A stretch of 64,000 nucleotides of DNA from Rhipidocladum racemiflorum (Eukaryota; Streptophyta; Magnoliopsida; Poales; Poaceae), in contig CM070583.1 in the NCBI GenBank assembly GCA_036346355.1, forward strand, positions 4,898,001 to 4,962,000. Reading direction: 5' to 3'. Positions 21,639 to 32,816 of this stretch are shown here, piece after piece; position 1 is the first letter of the stretch, and the number at the start of each line of letters is the position of its first letter. The position numbers and the translations under genes were made by a program. Below the pieces are notes generated by a model that was not told where the DNA came from, did no database searches, and saw only the letters and a program-made list of their open reading frames with translations.

Positions 21639-23378
21639 TTGTCGGGCGACCAGGTGGGCCTCCTCCGCCTCCGCTGCGGTGTCGAGCTCGGGGTCCGCCA
21701 CCTCCATCATCCCGGCCACCTGCTCCACTACCTCGCGCACACGCGTCCGTGCCTGGGCTTCGTCCCCTTCGATGCCAGCCACGACAGCCATCGGGTCGAA
21801 GGAGGCGTCGCAACTGGCGTAGCATGCCAGCACGAACGTGGTGGTAGCGACCCCCACTTCCCACCCCTCTCGGGCGGAGCTAGCGGCCAAGGCGCTTGGC
21901 AAGTCATCGAGGGCCTCGGCAACCCGACTGATGCTGTGGGCATATTGCAAGGCCGTGGACTTGATGGTGTCACAGAGGACCACCCCCAGCGGTCCTAGAC
22001 TCCTCGCCATGCGCTCGCAGGTTGGGCAGAGCATGACCGTGATGTTGTGCAGTGTGAGGCGCAGCTCGAACCGCGTCTGCTCCTGCCCCACCTCGGCCTC
22101 CTTCGCCCGGGCGAGCAGGGCCGCCCCAGTGGCCCTCTCCTGGGTCAGCAGTTACGCCCCTCGATCCCTCTCCTGGGACAGCTCCTCGCGCAGCGCCTCC
22201 ATTTGCTGTGATAGCTGCGCTTCACACTGGATGGCCGTCGTAAGGAGGTTGCCCAAGGACGCTTGCGCCCTGCTGAGTTCAGCAAGTAGCGCAGCCAGGC
22301 TAGAGGGTGGAGGGGCGAGGACAACCACGGTCGGCTGGGCGGCTGAGGCGGCGGCGCCTAGCGGACCCTGAGCGAAAGTCCCTGCCATGACTATTGATGC
22401 CACGGGTGCCCGCCTGGCCGGAGTGCCTTGGGCAGCCGCCCTTGGGGGCGATCGGAAGGAGAAGGAGGCCACCAGGAGAGCAAGTCTGCCCTGGTGAATG
22501 GTGGCAACAACCCTCGGTGCCGGGGGGGTTGCCGCCGTCGGGGAGGGCACCGTCGAGGATGGAGCCAGCGGAACCGGTGCCACCTCCAGGGCGGCGGTGT
22601 CCACCGCCCCCAATAAAGCTCTTGCCGTCCCGGACGCGCTTGTGGTCGCAGCGGGGTTGGCGGCAGTAGAAGTTTGGTCCCCGGTGCAAGGCCTCTTAAG
22701 GTCTACACGCGGGGCGTCTGGGGTCACAGGCCGCTTGCTTTCACTTCGATCATCCGACGGAGCCGGGTCCATGATCCTCAAGGAACCACGGGCCAGCACC
22801 GTCGATGAGCCGATGGGGTCCATGGCAGGGAAGCGACTCATGATGTGGAGGCGCTCCGCGGACCCCAAGTCGCAGAGCGGCCTGGCCCCGTCAGGGAAAT
22901 CCAGGCTACCTTGCAGCAGTGGGAGCAGGACGCCCAACCATCTGGAGATGGCGGAACTGTCCAAGTTCCCTGCGCCTGGGAGACGAAGGTGGAAGACATA
23001 AATTGTTGAAGCAGTGACAACTACGAAAGAGAGTACGAGTAGGGAGAATGAGGACTTACTGCCCGGGTGTGTGCGGGTCATGTCATCATCCCCCGTATAC
23101 TGCCACGCCGGGCGAGCACGCATACGGGGGGGGGGCTGATCCTCTGGGTGATGAAGTCCCTGACTATCATCGCCCTGGTCAACCCGGCATCCCACAGGTG
23201 GTGGATGCGAGTCGCCATTGCTTGAAGCTCCGCTGTCTCCTCGACGAGCGAGCCCCAACTTTCTCTGCTTCTTGCCGGTGCGGAAGGCACCGCCAGGGCG
23301 TCGATCCCGCTGTCGTCGATGACGTACAGCCAGTCGCTCCGCCATGTCTTCTAGTTGGATTTCACCTGGAAGGGGACG
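21639..23378 (-). pseudogene. antisense accessory ORF of a Tat-lineage gypsy element, copy 1
   Basis: The minus-strand frames 23426-22152 and 22091-21633 together form one proline- and alanine-rich protein with a C-terminal arginine/glutamate coiled coil (22250-22100) and a helical tail ending near 21640. A frame change near 22140 splits it. The run of ten G bases at about 23126-23135 breaks the N-terminal part, because the opening helical segment sits in another frame (23290-23078). The same protein, diverged, is on the minus strand downstream of integrase at 45629-46680. Tat-lineage elements such as Grande are known to carry an extra ORF, often antisense, between pol and the 3' LTR. Function unknown. 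The rest of this element is absent. Confidence 0.65.
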
Positions 23379-25205
23379 TGTCGGGACCCCGAATTTGCAA
23401 ATCCGGACCCTCTGTGTATTCAGCACTAGTCCAGGAACACGCTAGTGCACACAGTCTTAACATCGGTAAATATCACAATCATACCACTCGATACTAATAA
23501 AGTACTTTATTTAAATAGTCAAACTGGTTACTCGACCTTATGGTCAAGTTACAAATGTATGCCTCGCTGGGCGAAACTTATTAAGAGAGAAATAGTAGCA
23601 GCGGAAAATCAAATAACTTCGTGGCGCCATCCAGTATACCACAGGCAACTGACTGGGCTCGCTTCCCTAAGTAGACGGTTCCTCTTGGAGCTCCTCCTCC
23701 AAAGCTGGTGTAGTCTCCTCTTCAACTGGTGTTGTATTGTGGCAAGGGTGAGTACTTGGTACTCAGCAAGTCATGCACAGAATGCAAGCTAATATACTAT
23801 ATGCATGGCTTGGTACAAAGGAATGGCTCAAGGTATATTTGCAGTAAACAGCATTTGACAAGTAGCATAAGTAGATTCGAAAGCAGTAGAAACAAGTATA
23901 GCATAGATAACTTTTCAAGGAGTTTAATAAACATCTTTCCCATCCTAATCCACATTTCCATCAACATCATTATTAATCCAACCCAACCTTTCAGATCCAA
24001 GTTATTTTTGAGAAAATCTAACCCTTGACTGTAATTCCCGAGCGATGTCCAATACCGCGGACACGGCTATCCGAATAGATTCTACACTCTGCAGAGGTTA
24101 TGCACTTTACCCACAAGATACAGTCAAACACCACAAAGGCGAGTTCCGTAACAAAGTCTTTCGGAAACTTCTAACAATACAAGTGGTCCTCCCCGGTTAT
24201 TGCACACTAACCCTTCCCTTAGCTAAGGCGAAGTTTAGGCCAATCAATCTGTTAGATGGGTACCTGGCCTCACCGATGCGCTCCCGCACAACTTACACAA
24301 AGGGTGTAGTTGACCTCCGAGGTCCCACAGTGCACGTTATTAGCAACTTAGTCAACTAGGTCCGTCCCATTACAGACATGTGGTTGCACGTTAGACCCAG
24401 TTCAAAGGCTTGCAAGGTTAAGTCCTTAGGGTGACCAGGGCAAGACTACCCGAAGAACCAAATCAACATCCCCAATGCCACAACTGGCCCACCTGATTAT
24501 TCTTGCCATATGCCCCGGTCGAAAAACTATTTATCAAACCCCAGTTGATTACCATGCACCACGTGCCATCAACATCACATGATACCTTTCCAAAACAGGT
24601 TCAATATATCATTAAGTCAATATTAACATTTGTTTGTCCAAAATCATGTCATGAGCACGTAGCAGGTCTAAGCAGTTTACTACAACGGTCTAAAACCCAT
24701 GTTGGCAAGTTATTAATGTCCAACTAGTAAACCACAACTAGGGTGACAAGGGGTCATGGCACATATTTAAGTAATCAAGGTGTCATACAGCAAATTGGTA
24801 TTTATCTAATTCCCCATATTTAAATAAAGTATTTTTCTAATTGAACTAGCATGCAATAGGTTAAATCAAAATAGATTTCGAAATAGGATCAACATGGTCA
24901 AAGCACAACTTGCCTTCAAAAAGTACTTGTTCTTGGTCTTGAGTTGGATCCTGAGTCAATACTTCTCCTTCAAATCCTTCCGGCACTTCAACGTCTATTC
25001 GTAAAGCGTGCAAATAGCAAATACACGAATAAACAATAGGCAAAAAGTATCCAATCATCCAAATAAAATCCATAAACAGAGAGAACATAATTTTATGAAT
25101 TTTTAGAAACTGGAATCGTCAAATTTGGAGTTAAAACGCAAAAGTTATGATTATTTAAAGTTTAAATAATCAATTAAATAATTTTACAGAGAAAAACTTT
25201 AGTCC
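23379..25205 (-). repeat. LTR X, partial (3' portion), minus orientation
   Basis: It starts TGTCGGGACCCCGAATTT at 23379 and matches 48751 onward in order. From about 24830 it also matches bases 1-700 of the window. It is interrupted at 25206-25210 by insertion of a copia element, and the remainder toward the GGGATGTTACA end is missing. It carries the empty site of the MITE at about 25183. No coding frame. Confidence 0.8.
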
Positions 25206-25210
25206 AAAAA

Positions 25211-26815
25211 TGAAGGACCATGTGGAGGTCCATCCATGTTTGTGATGAGTATTTGACTTTATTTGAGCAAGGTGTGCTCAGGCTTGAGTTTGATTTGACT
25301 CGGTATTGCATGTTTCAATTAATGATAATTGTGGACTAACATGCAGGAAGAAAAGGTATGTGCATTGTGGTATGTGCAAAATGGTTTGTTCCTTGTGGTA
25401 CAGGTTCTTGAGGCAGCTATGGTCGTTGGTGAGTACCGGGACTAGGTTGGGAGAACCGAGGTCCAGAGCGGTCGAGGATGCCGACGAGATGGTTGGGCTC
25501 AAACCAGGTTCACTTGGACGTCATGGAAATGGACTTGAGGTGGCTCAAGGTTTCCGTTCGGGTTGGAGGCTCGAAGAGGAGGAAACTGAGCGGTCAAGTC
25601 CGGCGGATGAAGGCCCGTTGCATCGGGTTGACCGGGTTTTGTGTAAAACCCATGTATAGCCAATGTGGCCCATGTAAAGCCCATGTGTGGGTTGAAATGA
25701 GAGGGTTAATCCTAGCCCTTGGTGGAGTGCCCTAGGGTTTGGGACTCATCCAAGGGTGGTAGGTGGCCCTAGAGTAGTATAAATAGAGGAGGGCTGTCCT
25801 CCCTCACTTGAAGGTTTGAGTTGCTCCTTTGAGCTTTGCCCACATGAAGTGAGGCTTTGTAAACCTTCCAACCAGAAAATACAAAGATTTTCTTTACATT
25901 TTTGTGAATTTAAATTCCGCATTTACATTATGTCTTTACTTTACGCAATTTAAATTCAGCATTTACTTTCCCGCATGTAAATTCTCGCAATTTACTTTCT
26001 ATAATTTGGATTTGCTCCTCTCCTTCTAAATGCTGTTGATCAAGGAGGTCTTGAGGGTGCTCATTTGGTTTTACATCTTTCTTGCACCCTAGGATAGACT
26101 AGAGATCAAGTTTCTATCAAGATTGCAAATCTGTCCTGAACTTGTTCTTCGCGCAGCAGTCAGTCTTTGATTTTTAGAAAAATATAGAAAAATCTTTCTT
26201 GATTGATTCTTGTTGGAGAAGGTGCTTGACTCATATACCCATCTGTGGAAAAATTTTGGAGTCCACTGGATGCACCATTTGGGAGCTGTGAAGTGAAAAC
26301 CGAGCCCCAAATTTCCTGATTGAAAATCCTGACTGTTCGTAGTTCTTGATTTTTCCTGATTTTTGTGGAAGGATTTTGGTGGTGATTTTTGGTGGAGTGC
26401 TTCACGACTCAACAGCTCACAGGCTGAAAAATTTCCAAATTTTTTAGAGCAACAGAAGTCCACCATCCACCTGCTCTAATTGAGGACAATTCCTGAAAAT
26501 CTGCTTTTGCTTTTCTAAAAGAGGCTTTTGTGTTTTGGCTTGATCTCTTTTAGAAAAGAAGTATTTGAATTGATTCCTCTTTGCTTTGGACACTTGACAA
26601 CCAGAATTTGTGATTTGAATATCCCTCACATGATTCATGGTTCCCATCCATGTAAGCTAGGGATACACATAGTTGTCAAGTCGTTCGATTTTTATGGTTT
26701 CGCGATTTTAAGGAGCATCGGTTTTCTTTGCGGGATTGTTTGGAGTACATTGAGTAGGGGATATTTTTATTTGGGATCATTCACCCCCCCCTCTGATCGC
26801 CATCTCGGTCTTTCA
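25211..26815 (+). repeat. 5' LTR of copia element A (1605 bp)
   Basis: It starts TGAAGGACCATGTGG and ends CATCTCGGTCTTTCA, with TG...CA termini. It keeps two segments missing from the 3' LTR: about 14 bases at 25366-25380 and 180 bases at 26133-26312. The end block ATTCACCCCCCCCTCTGAT near 26779 is shared with element B at 58850. Confidence 0.92.
25778..25786 (+). promoter_or_regulatory. TATA box of the element A LTR
   Basis: TATAAATAG at 25778, with the usual downstream purine stretch and the start of the likely transcript about 30 bases on. The same box is at about 35277 in the 3' LTR. Confidence 0.6.
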
Positions 26816-26817
26816 AT

Positions 26818-26830
26818 TGGTATCAGAGCC
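26818..26830 (+). promoter_or_regulatory. primer binding site (initiator Met tRNA)
   Basis: TGGTATCAGAGCC begins two bases after the 5' LTR end. It is the standard complement of the initiator methionine tRNA 3' end used by plant copia elements. Confidence 0.95.
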
Positions 26831-26870
26831 GGTTTTGCTCTTTCATAGATCTTGACCGGTCTCAAGAGCC

Positions 26871-28925
26871 ATGGCGACGGACAAGTACTCAACTAAGCCT
26901 CCAATTTTTGCTGGAGTTGATTATCCGTTCTGGAAGGTTCGGATGGAGACATACATCACTGCCAGGGCTTTTCTTTATGGCAGAAGGTGAAGCACCCGTA
27001 TGAGGTTCCGGCCGATGAGAACGTCAACGCCGCAAACATGGTCGACGTTGAGGCAAACGCTAAGGCCAAGAACCTCCTCATACAGGACTTAGCCGCGATG
27101 AGTATGATCGCGTCTCTCACCTACGATCGGCTCACGAGATCTGGGTGACCCTCAATGCTTACCATGAGGGCACCACTCAGATCAAGTCCGTGAGACAGGA
27201 TCAATTTAAGCGTGACTACAACAAGTTTGAGCAAAGACGCCGGTGAGAGCCTTGATGAGTGCTTTGCTCGTTTTGCAAAGATTCTCGGCAATCTTCTGGT
27301 CGATGGAGTTGTTCATACACCGATTCGAGAATGCGAGGCATTTTCTTCGAGCACTCGATCTGAGGATTTGGGAGATGAAGGTAACCACCATCACGGACCA
27401 TACGGACTTGTCGACCTTGACTCTTGGACGGGTTGTATTCCCGCCTCAAGACTCATGAGCTCGACATCGCCGCCGCAGACGAAGTCCCAAACGATGGCAT
27501 TGGTTACCGATCCCACCGGTCTTCCTCTTGGACCCCTCTTGACTTCTCTTACGGTTTTCTCTCCCGCTCTTTGCGACGTAGCGATGACGTTCGAACAATT
27601 TCCGGAAGACGAGCTTGCTCTTGTCGCCGAAAATTTTCGAACATTTACAAAAGGGTGAGAGATAGAAAGAGGAGTGGCAAGTTCACTTGCTTTGAGTGTG
27701 GTGGCCCCAACCACATTCGGCAAACTGCCCCAAGCCGAGAAGGGCAATAATGAACAAGGCGGTGCGGGCAAGAACGACTACATCAACAAGAACCGCGAAC
27801 AAGAAGCCTCCACTCGCGAGCCGGCGCAAGAGAAGAAACACCGCAAGTTCGCCAAGGGCAAGAAGCTCTTTCACCGCGTCCTTGCCGCGTTCGACGACCT
27901 TGACCTCTCCGACACGGAAACATGGAGCGACGAGGACGAGGATGAACCGCAAGAGAAGGTGAAGGGCGGCGATGACTTCTCCTAAGATGTGCTTCATGGC
28001 CTCCAATGCCATGGAAGTACAGACACCGAAACAGACAAATGACACGGAGGAGGTACCTTCTTATGACCAGCTCCATGATGCTTTTATCAAACTAGGAAAA
28101 TTTCATTCCAAGTCTAGAGCTAAGTGTTTGGATCTAGAGAAGGAAGTAGGTACCTTATCTCGGGAGTTAGCTTCACTTAGATCTTGTTCCTCCCGAGACT
28201 CTGATAGCTGTACTTTGTGTGATGCTTTGCTTGTGGAGTTGGAGAACCTAAGGACTCTACATGATAGTGTGCTTTCTGATCTTGAGTCACTTAGGTCGAA
28301 GGATGCTAGCACATGTCCAGTAGATTCTATTCCTGTTGATGCTAGTTTTCTTCACACTCACACAAATGCTTCATGTGCTAATTGCCCTAAGCTTCTCGCT
28401 GAAATTGATGACATGAGTTGTCACCTTAGGAAGCTATCTGCTAGAAATGATGAACTTGAAAAGCATGCTTCTAAGGACCCAATCAGCTCATGTGAGGGCT
28501 GTATGCAACTAAAAAATGCTTATGATGACTTGGTGCTTGAAAACTCAAAATATGCTAAGGATCTACTAGCTAAGTCACAAAATGGTTGCATGCTGTGTGT
28601 TGGGGTAGCAGAGGACATGAATCAAATTCATGTAGAGCTTAGGAAGAAGCTCAAAGCCCAGGTGGGTAGGATTAGAGACTCTCCATGTGTTTCTTGCGAG
28701 TCTCTCAAGATTGAGGCTGCTCTTTATAGGGAGAGATTTGACCGTTTAGTTCGCTCTTCTCCATCTGGCTCTTCCCCTGCTACTCCTTCCCCTTGCTCTT
28801 CTTGTGCCTCACTTTTTCGAGAGTGTCGAGACCTTATGAGCACTCTTGAGAAGTTTGTTGGAGGTAAGAAGAAGCTCAATCTTATCCTAGATCACCCAAG
28901 ATTAGCAGATTCAATCAAGGTCTAG
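26871..28925 (+). pseudogene. gag of copia element A, frameshifted
   Basis: The frame opens at ATG 26871 (MATDKYSTKPP), the same opening as the element B gag. It breaks within 40 codons near 26975 and again several times up to 27970. The copia gag core (UBN2-type) is recognisable by motifs scattered over the frames. The first zinc knuckle, near 27690-27730, reads CFECGGPNHIRQ and then shifts frame before its last cysteine. The C-terminal part, 27972-28925 (317 codons), is open. It is a predicted long coiled coil carrying at least six CxxC pairs (CTLC, CANC, CEGC, CMLC, CVSC, CSSC). Gag would form the particle and bind RNA. The breaks make it non-functional as one protein. Confidence 0.85.
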
Positions 28926-29663
28926 GGTTTGATGCCTTGGAGCATACACGGGCGCATCCGCCATCACGTGCGTGCCTCCAAGAGCGGAGAGATAGTGGTG
29001 GCTCCACAGTGAGCACCACTGTTTAGATCAGCGAGGATTGTCCACGGGACGTCTGGCGAGAAGGGTGCTTCTCATGCTACTTCACCCCCAAGGCGAAGTA
29101 TACATGCACCTTTTGTCGAAGGATGGACATATAGCTGATTTACCTTGACGCGCCAAGATTTCTCGGCGTGAGCGTGTCCATGCTCTTAGGGGTATTCAGG
29201 GTCATCCCCAGACTCTGAGTGCACCTAAGGCACACACGGCTTCTAGACAGGATAGACAAGCTAGAGAGTCTCCTGTTTTTGGACAAATGCATGGGGCTTG
29301 GTTTTCGTGCTTCTACTGGTTTTCGCCCCAGCCGTCCCCGAAGTCGCTTTTCCGCCGCCCTCTTTATATTCCTCGCTTTTCCCATCGAGGTAGATATCAG
29401 CGGCGTGAGTTTGCTTTCCCAGTGAGGTCTCGGCAGCGACCGGATGGTCCGGCCTTTGCAGCTCGGCGGACCAACCCGGCAGCTGCTCCCAGACATCCTA
29501 CTGGAGCGGAGTCTGAGTTTGTGAGAGTCGAGTCACGGAGAGGTGCCAGATTGCATTCTTCTACTCCGTTGACTATTTCGTCTACTGCACAGTTGACTCA
29601 GTATTGGGTTCCTAGATCTGCACTGATCTATCCTGGTACTGAGACATCTGCTTTTCACTCTCT
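28926..29663 (+). pseudogene. gag-to-protease linker with degraded second zinc knuckle
   Basis: A second CCHC motif starts CTFC at about 29109 and then loses frame by one base, so the His and last Cys fall in another frame. In element B the intact equivalent is CTHCGRDGHLVDFC. The rest (29150-29660) is a low-conservation linker, arginine- and proline-rich, ending with the SQ/TQYWVPRS-type phrase near 29600 that precedes protease in both families. Confidence 0.6.
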
Positions 29664-30146
29664 TTGATTCAGGTCCGTAGGACAGGGAAGGGGGAGGTTT
29701 GGATCGTAGACTCCGGCTGTTCTCGCCACATGACCGGAGACTCCCGTTGGTTTTCTTCCCTGAACCGAGATCCCGGTGATGAGGTAATCACCTTTGGGGA
29801 TGCTGCGTCGGGTAGAGTCATTGCTAAAGGTACCGTCTGCATTAACGATCATTTCATTCTTAAGGACGTTGCCTTAGTCAGTAAGCTGCATTTCAACTTG
29901 CTTTCAGTCTCTCAGCTTCTTGATGACGATTTCGAGGTCAATTTTAAGAGGAGCTCTTGTAGGATCCTCGATTCTTCTGGGGAGTTTGTTTGCGGGATTT
30001 CTCGTTTTGGGAGAGTCTTTCGTGCTGATTTTTCTTCTTCCTCTAGAGACTCTCTCCATTGCCTTATTGCTTCTGAGTCCCGTGATCTCTCCTTTTGGCA
30101 TAGGAGACTTGGTCACATTGGCTTTGATCATTTGACTCGAAGTTAG
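29664..30146 (+). pseudogene. protease and GAG-pre-integrase region of element A
   Basis: Open for 160 codons. The copia aspartic protease motif WIVDSGCSRHMTGD is intact at about residues 12-25, followed by the TFGDAASG and VAL...NLLSVSQL strands typical of copia proteases. The segment FWHRRLGHIGFDHL at the end is the GAG-pre-integrase and first half of the integrase HHCC zinc site. A frame change near 30143 separates it from the rest of integrase. Protease would cleave the polyprotein. Confidence 0.88.
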
Positions 30147-30918
30147 CGGCCATGATCTCATTCGTGGCCTGCCTAAACTCAAGATGGTCAAAGATGTTGT
30201 ATGTTCTCCTTGCCGACATGGCAAGATGGTTGTTGCCTCCCATCCTCCAACACCCGAGTGATGATCGATGCACCAGACAGTGCTACACATGGACACTGTT
30301 GGTCCACTCGAGTGCAATCGGCCAGTGGGAAGTGGTATATTCTTGTCATTGTCGATGATTTTTCGAGGTACTCTTGGGTGTTTTTCATGGCCTCGAAGGA
30401 TGAGTGTTTTTCACACTTCAGGGTTTGGTCCGTAGGTTGTCTGTTGAGCTCCTGTGTGCCTTACGAGCGATCCGCGATGACAATGGCACGGAGTTCAAGA
30501 ACTCCTACTTTAGCAGCCTTCGTGAGGAGTTAGGCTTAGAGCATCGCTTCTCCTCTCCATACGTCCCTCAAAGAAATGGCGTAGTGGAAAGGAAGAACAG
30601 GACCCTGGTTGAGATGGCCAGACGATGCTAGATGAGTACAATACTCCTAGGAAGTTTTGGGCCGAGGTCAGAGCTACGGCATGCCATGTTGCCAACAGAG
30701 TTTTTCTTAGGGCACACTTGCATTGCACTTCTTATGAGTTGAGATATGGGCGAAAGCCTAGTGTATCTCATTTTCGTGTTTTTGGTTGCAAGTGCTTCTT
30801 CTTGAAGTCTGGGAACCTAGATAAGTTCGAGTCACGTTACTCACGATGGGATCTTTCTGGTTACTCGACTTCGCCAGTAGCTATAGGATTTGGGTCAGAG
30901 ATTTGGGTAGGATCATAG
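30147..30918 (+). pseudogene. integrase of element A, frameshifted
   Basis: The CxxC half of the zinc site (CSPCRHGK) is at about 30209. The catalytic triad is visible in pieces: LHMDTVGP near 30282, IRDDNGTEFKNS near 30470, and PQRNGVVERKNR near 30570. At least three frame changes, near 30250, 30300 and 30630, break the reading. The last part (30625-30918) holds the copia FWAEV...ANR...YELRYGRKP segment. Integrase would insert the cDNA. This copy cannot be read as one protein. Confidence 0.88.
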
Positions 30919-31225
30919 AGACTGCGAGGTGACTTTTGATGAGGCTAGCCCGGTGCTAGACTGCACATTTCAGGCTCTTCTCCTCTTTCCCGCCTATCTT
31001 CTCAGAGGAAGTTGATGACGGAGATGAAGGCGCCTTGCCTGATCCAAATACCATTCCTGCTCCCGAGGTGCCTCCCATTTCCATATCCGCACCTCAGGAG
31101 ATCAGCCTACCCTCAGCACTCTTCCAGCCTAGTGGCTCTGTTCCTACTTCTCCCACGCGAGGAGTAGAGGTCACTTCGCTCGACCTCCCCGCCACATTCA
31201 AGAGGCTCATCCACCGACTGCATCA

Positions 31226-32214
31226 TTGGAGATCTGTTTGAGCGAGTCACTCGCTCTAAGTCAGTCTGTCCACTTTCGCCTTCACTCGCCTTTGTTGCCT
31301 CTTTTGAGCCGAAGGATGTTTCTCATGCATTATCTCGATGAATCTTGGATTAATGCTATGCATGAGGAACTTGAAAACTTCGAGAGGAACAAAGTTTGGA
31401 AGCTTGTCGAGCCCCTTCCGTCACAATATCATTGGGACCAAATGGGTGTTCAAAACAAGCAGAGTGAGGATGGGGTTGTAGTTCAAACAAGGCTAGGTTA
31501 GTCGCTCAGGGGTTTCTCTCAGGTCGAGGGTCTCGACTTGAGGAGACTTTTGCCCTCGTAGCTAGAATCGAGGCCATCCGGATCCTGCTCGCATTCGCGG
31601 CATCCAAGGGCTTCAAGCTTTTTCAAATGGATGTCAAGAGTGCATTCCTCAATGGCTTCATTGAGGAAGAGGTGTATGTCGACAACCTCCAGGATTTGAG
31701 AACCCCAAGTACCCAAACCATGTCTTCAAGCTTTCCAAAGCTTTGTATGGACTTAAGCAAGCTCCACGAGCTTGGTATGAGAGGCTTAAGTCCTACCTCT
31801 TGAGTCATGGTTTTCATATGGGTCAAGTGGACAAGACTGCTCGTCGAGACATTCTGATTCGGATTTTCTCTTAGTCCAAATCTATGTCGACGACATCATT
31901 TTCGGTGGTTCCTCGCATTCGCTCGTTACTCGCCTCGGATGTGATGAGTAATGAGTTCGAGATGAGCATGATGGGCGAGTTGAGCTACTTCCTTGGCTTC
32001 CAGATTAAGGCACTCGGAGGGTACATTCTTGCATCAAGGCAAGTACACTCGAGACCTCCTCAAGCGCTTTGACATGTCTCGATGGAAAGCCGCTATGACT
32101 CCTATGGCCACCACCGCTGTCCTCGAGCGACAAGGATGGTGAGCCGCTTGATCGAAGGAGTTCCGAGCATGATCGGCTCCTTTTGTATCTCAACGCCTCG
32201 AGACCGACATACAT
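31226..32214 (+). pseudogene. reverse transcriptase of element A, frameshifted
   Basis: The opening WINAMHEELENFERNKVWKL at about 31351 is the standard copia RT start. The motif FQMDVKSAFLNG (first catalytic Asp) is at about 31622 and IYVDDIIFGGS (YVDD) at about 31880. The segments lie in at least three frames, with a stop just after 31498. The stretch 30919-31225 upstream is the variable proline-rich linker between integrase and RT. Confidence 0.88.
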
Positions 32215-32308
32215 TTCTCTATATGTCTTTGTGCTCGGTTTGAAGCTTCTCCGCGTCTCTCACCGTCGGCGGTGAAGCGCATCTTCAGTACCTTCGAGCT
32301 ACCATTGA

Positions 32309-32816
32309 CTATGGTATCTCGGTACTCTTCTTCCTCCTGTCTATCTCTCGAGAGCCTTCTCCGATGCACGCCGGCAGTAGGATAGATAGGAAGAGCACTT
32401 CGGCACTTGCCAATTCATTGGCACTTCTCTTGTCTCTTGGTCGCCTAGGAAGCGATCCGGTGTTGCACACCCACCGCCGAGGCCGAGTATGTTGTCGCGA
32501 CGATTCTTTGTAGTCGAGTTCTCTGGATGAGATCGACCTTGCGGGACTTTGGGTTAGTAGCAGATTGTGTTCCACTTTTCTCGTGATAACACGCCTGGCC
32601 ATTCACATTGCTAAGAACCCGCAACACTCTCGGACCAAGCACATTGACATTCGCTATCACTTCCTTAGAGACCATGTGGAGAAGGGTGATATAGTGCTCC
32701 AGTTTGTGGAGAGTGACCACCAGTTGGCTGACATTTTCACCAAGCCTTTGGATAGCTCCAGGTTTGTTTCCCTGAGAGGAGAGCTTGGGATTATGAGCCC
32801 ATATGGCATATCTTGA
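32309..32816 (+). pseudogene. RNase H of element A, frameshifted
   Basis: Fragments of copia RNase H are visible: RAFSDA (first Asp) near 32348, RKSTSGTC near 32388, AEAEYV (Glu) near 32481 and a C-terminal block HSRTKHIDIRYHFLRDHVEK at about 32627. The pol end, ADIFTKPLDSS...GELGI, stops at 32814-32816 and is followed at once by GAGGGGGAG. The parts are in different frames. Confidence 0.88.

Noticed and set aside
22152..23001. Plus-strand frames of 90-177 codons
   Set aside because: Shadows of the antisense accessory ORF, which has the coil and the homologous copy at 45629-46680.
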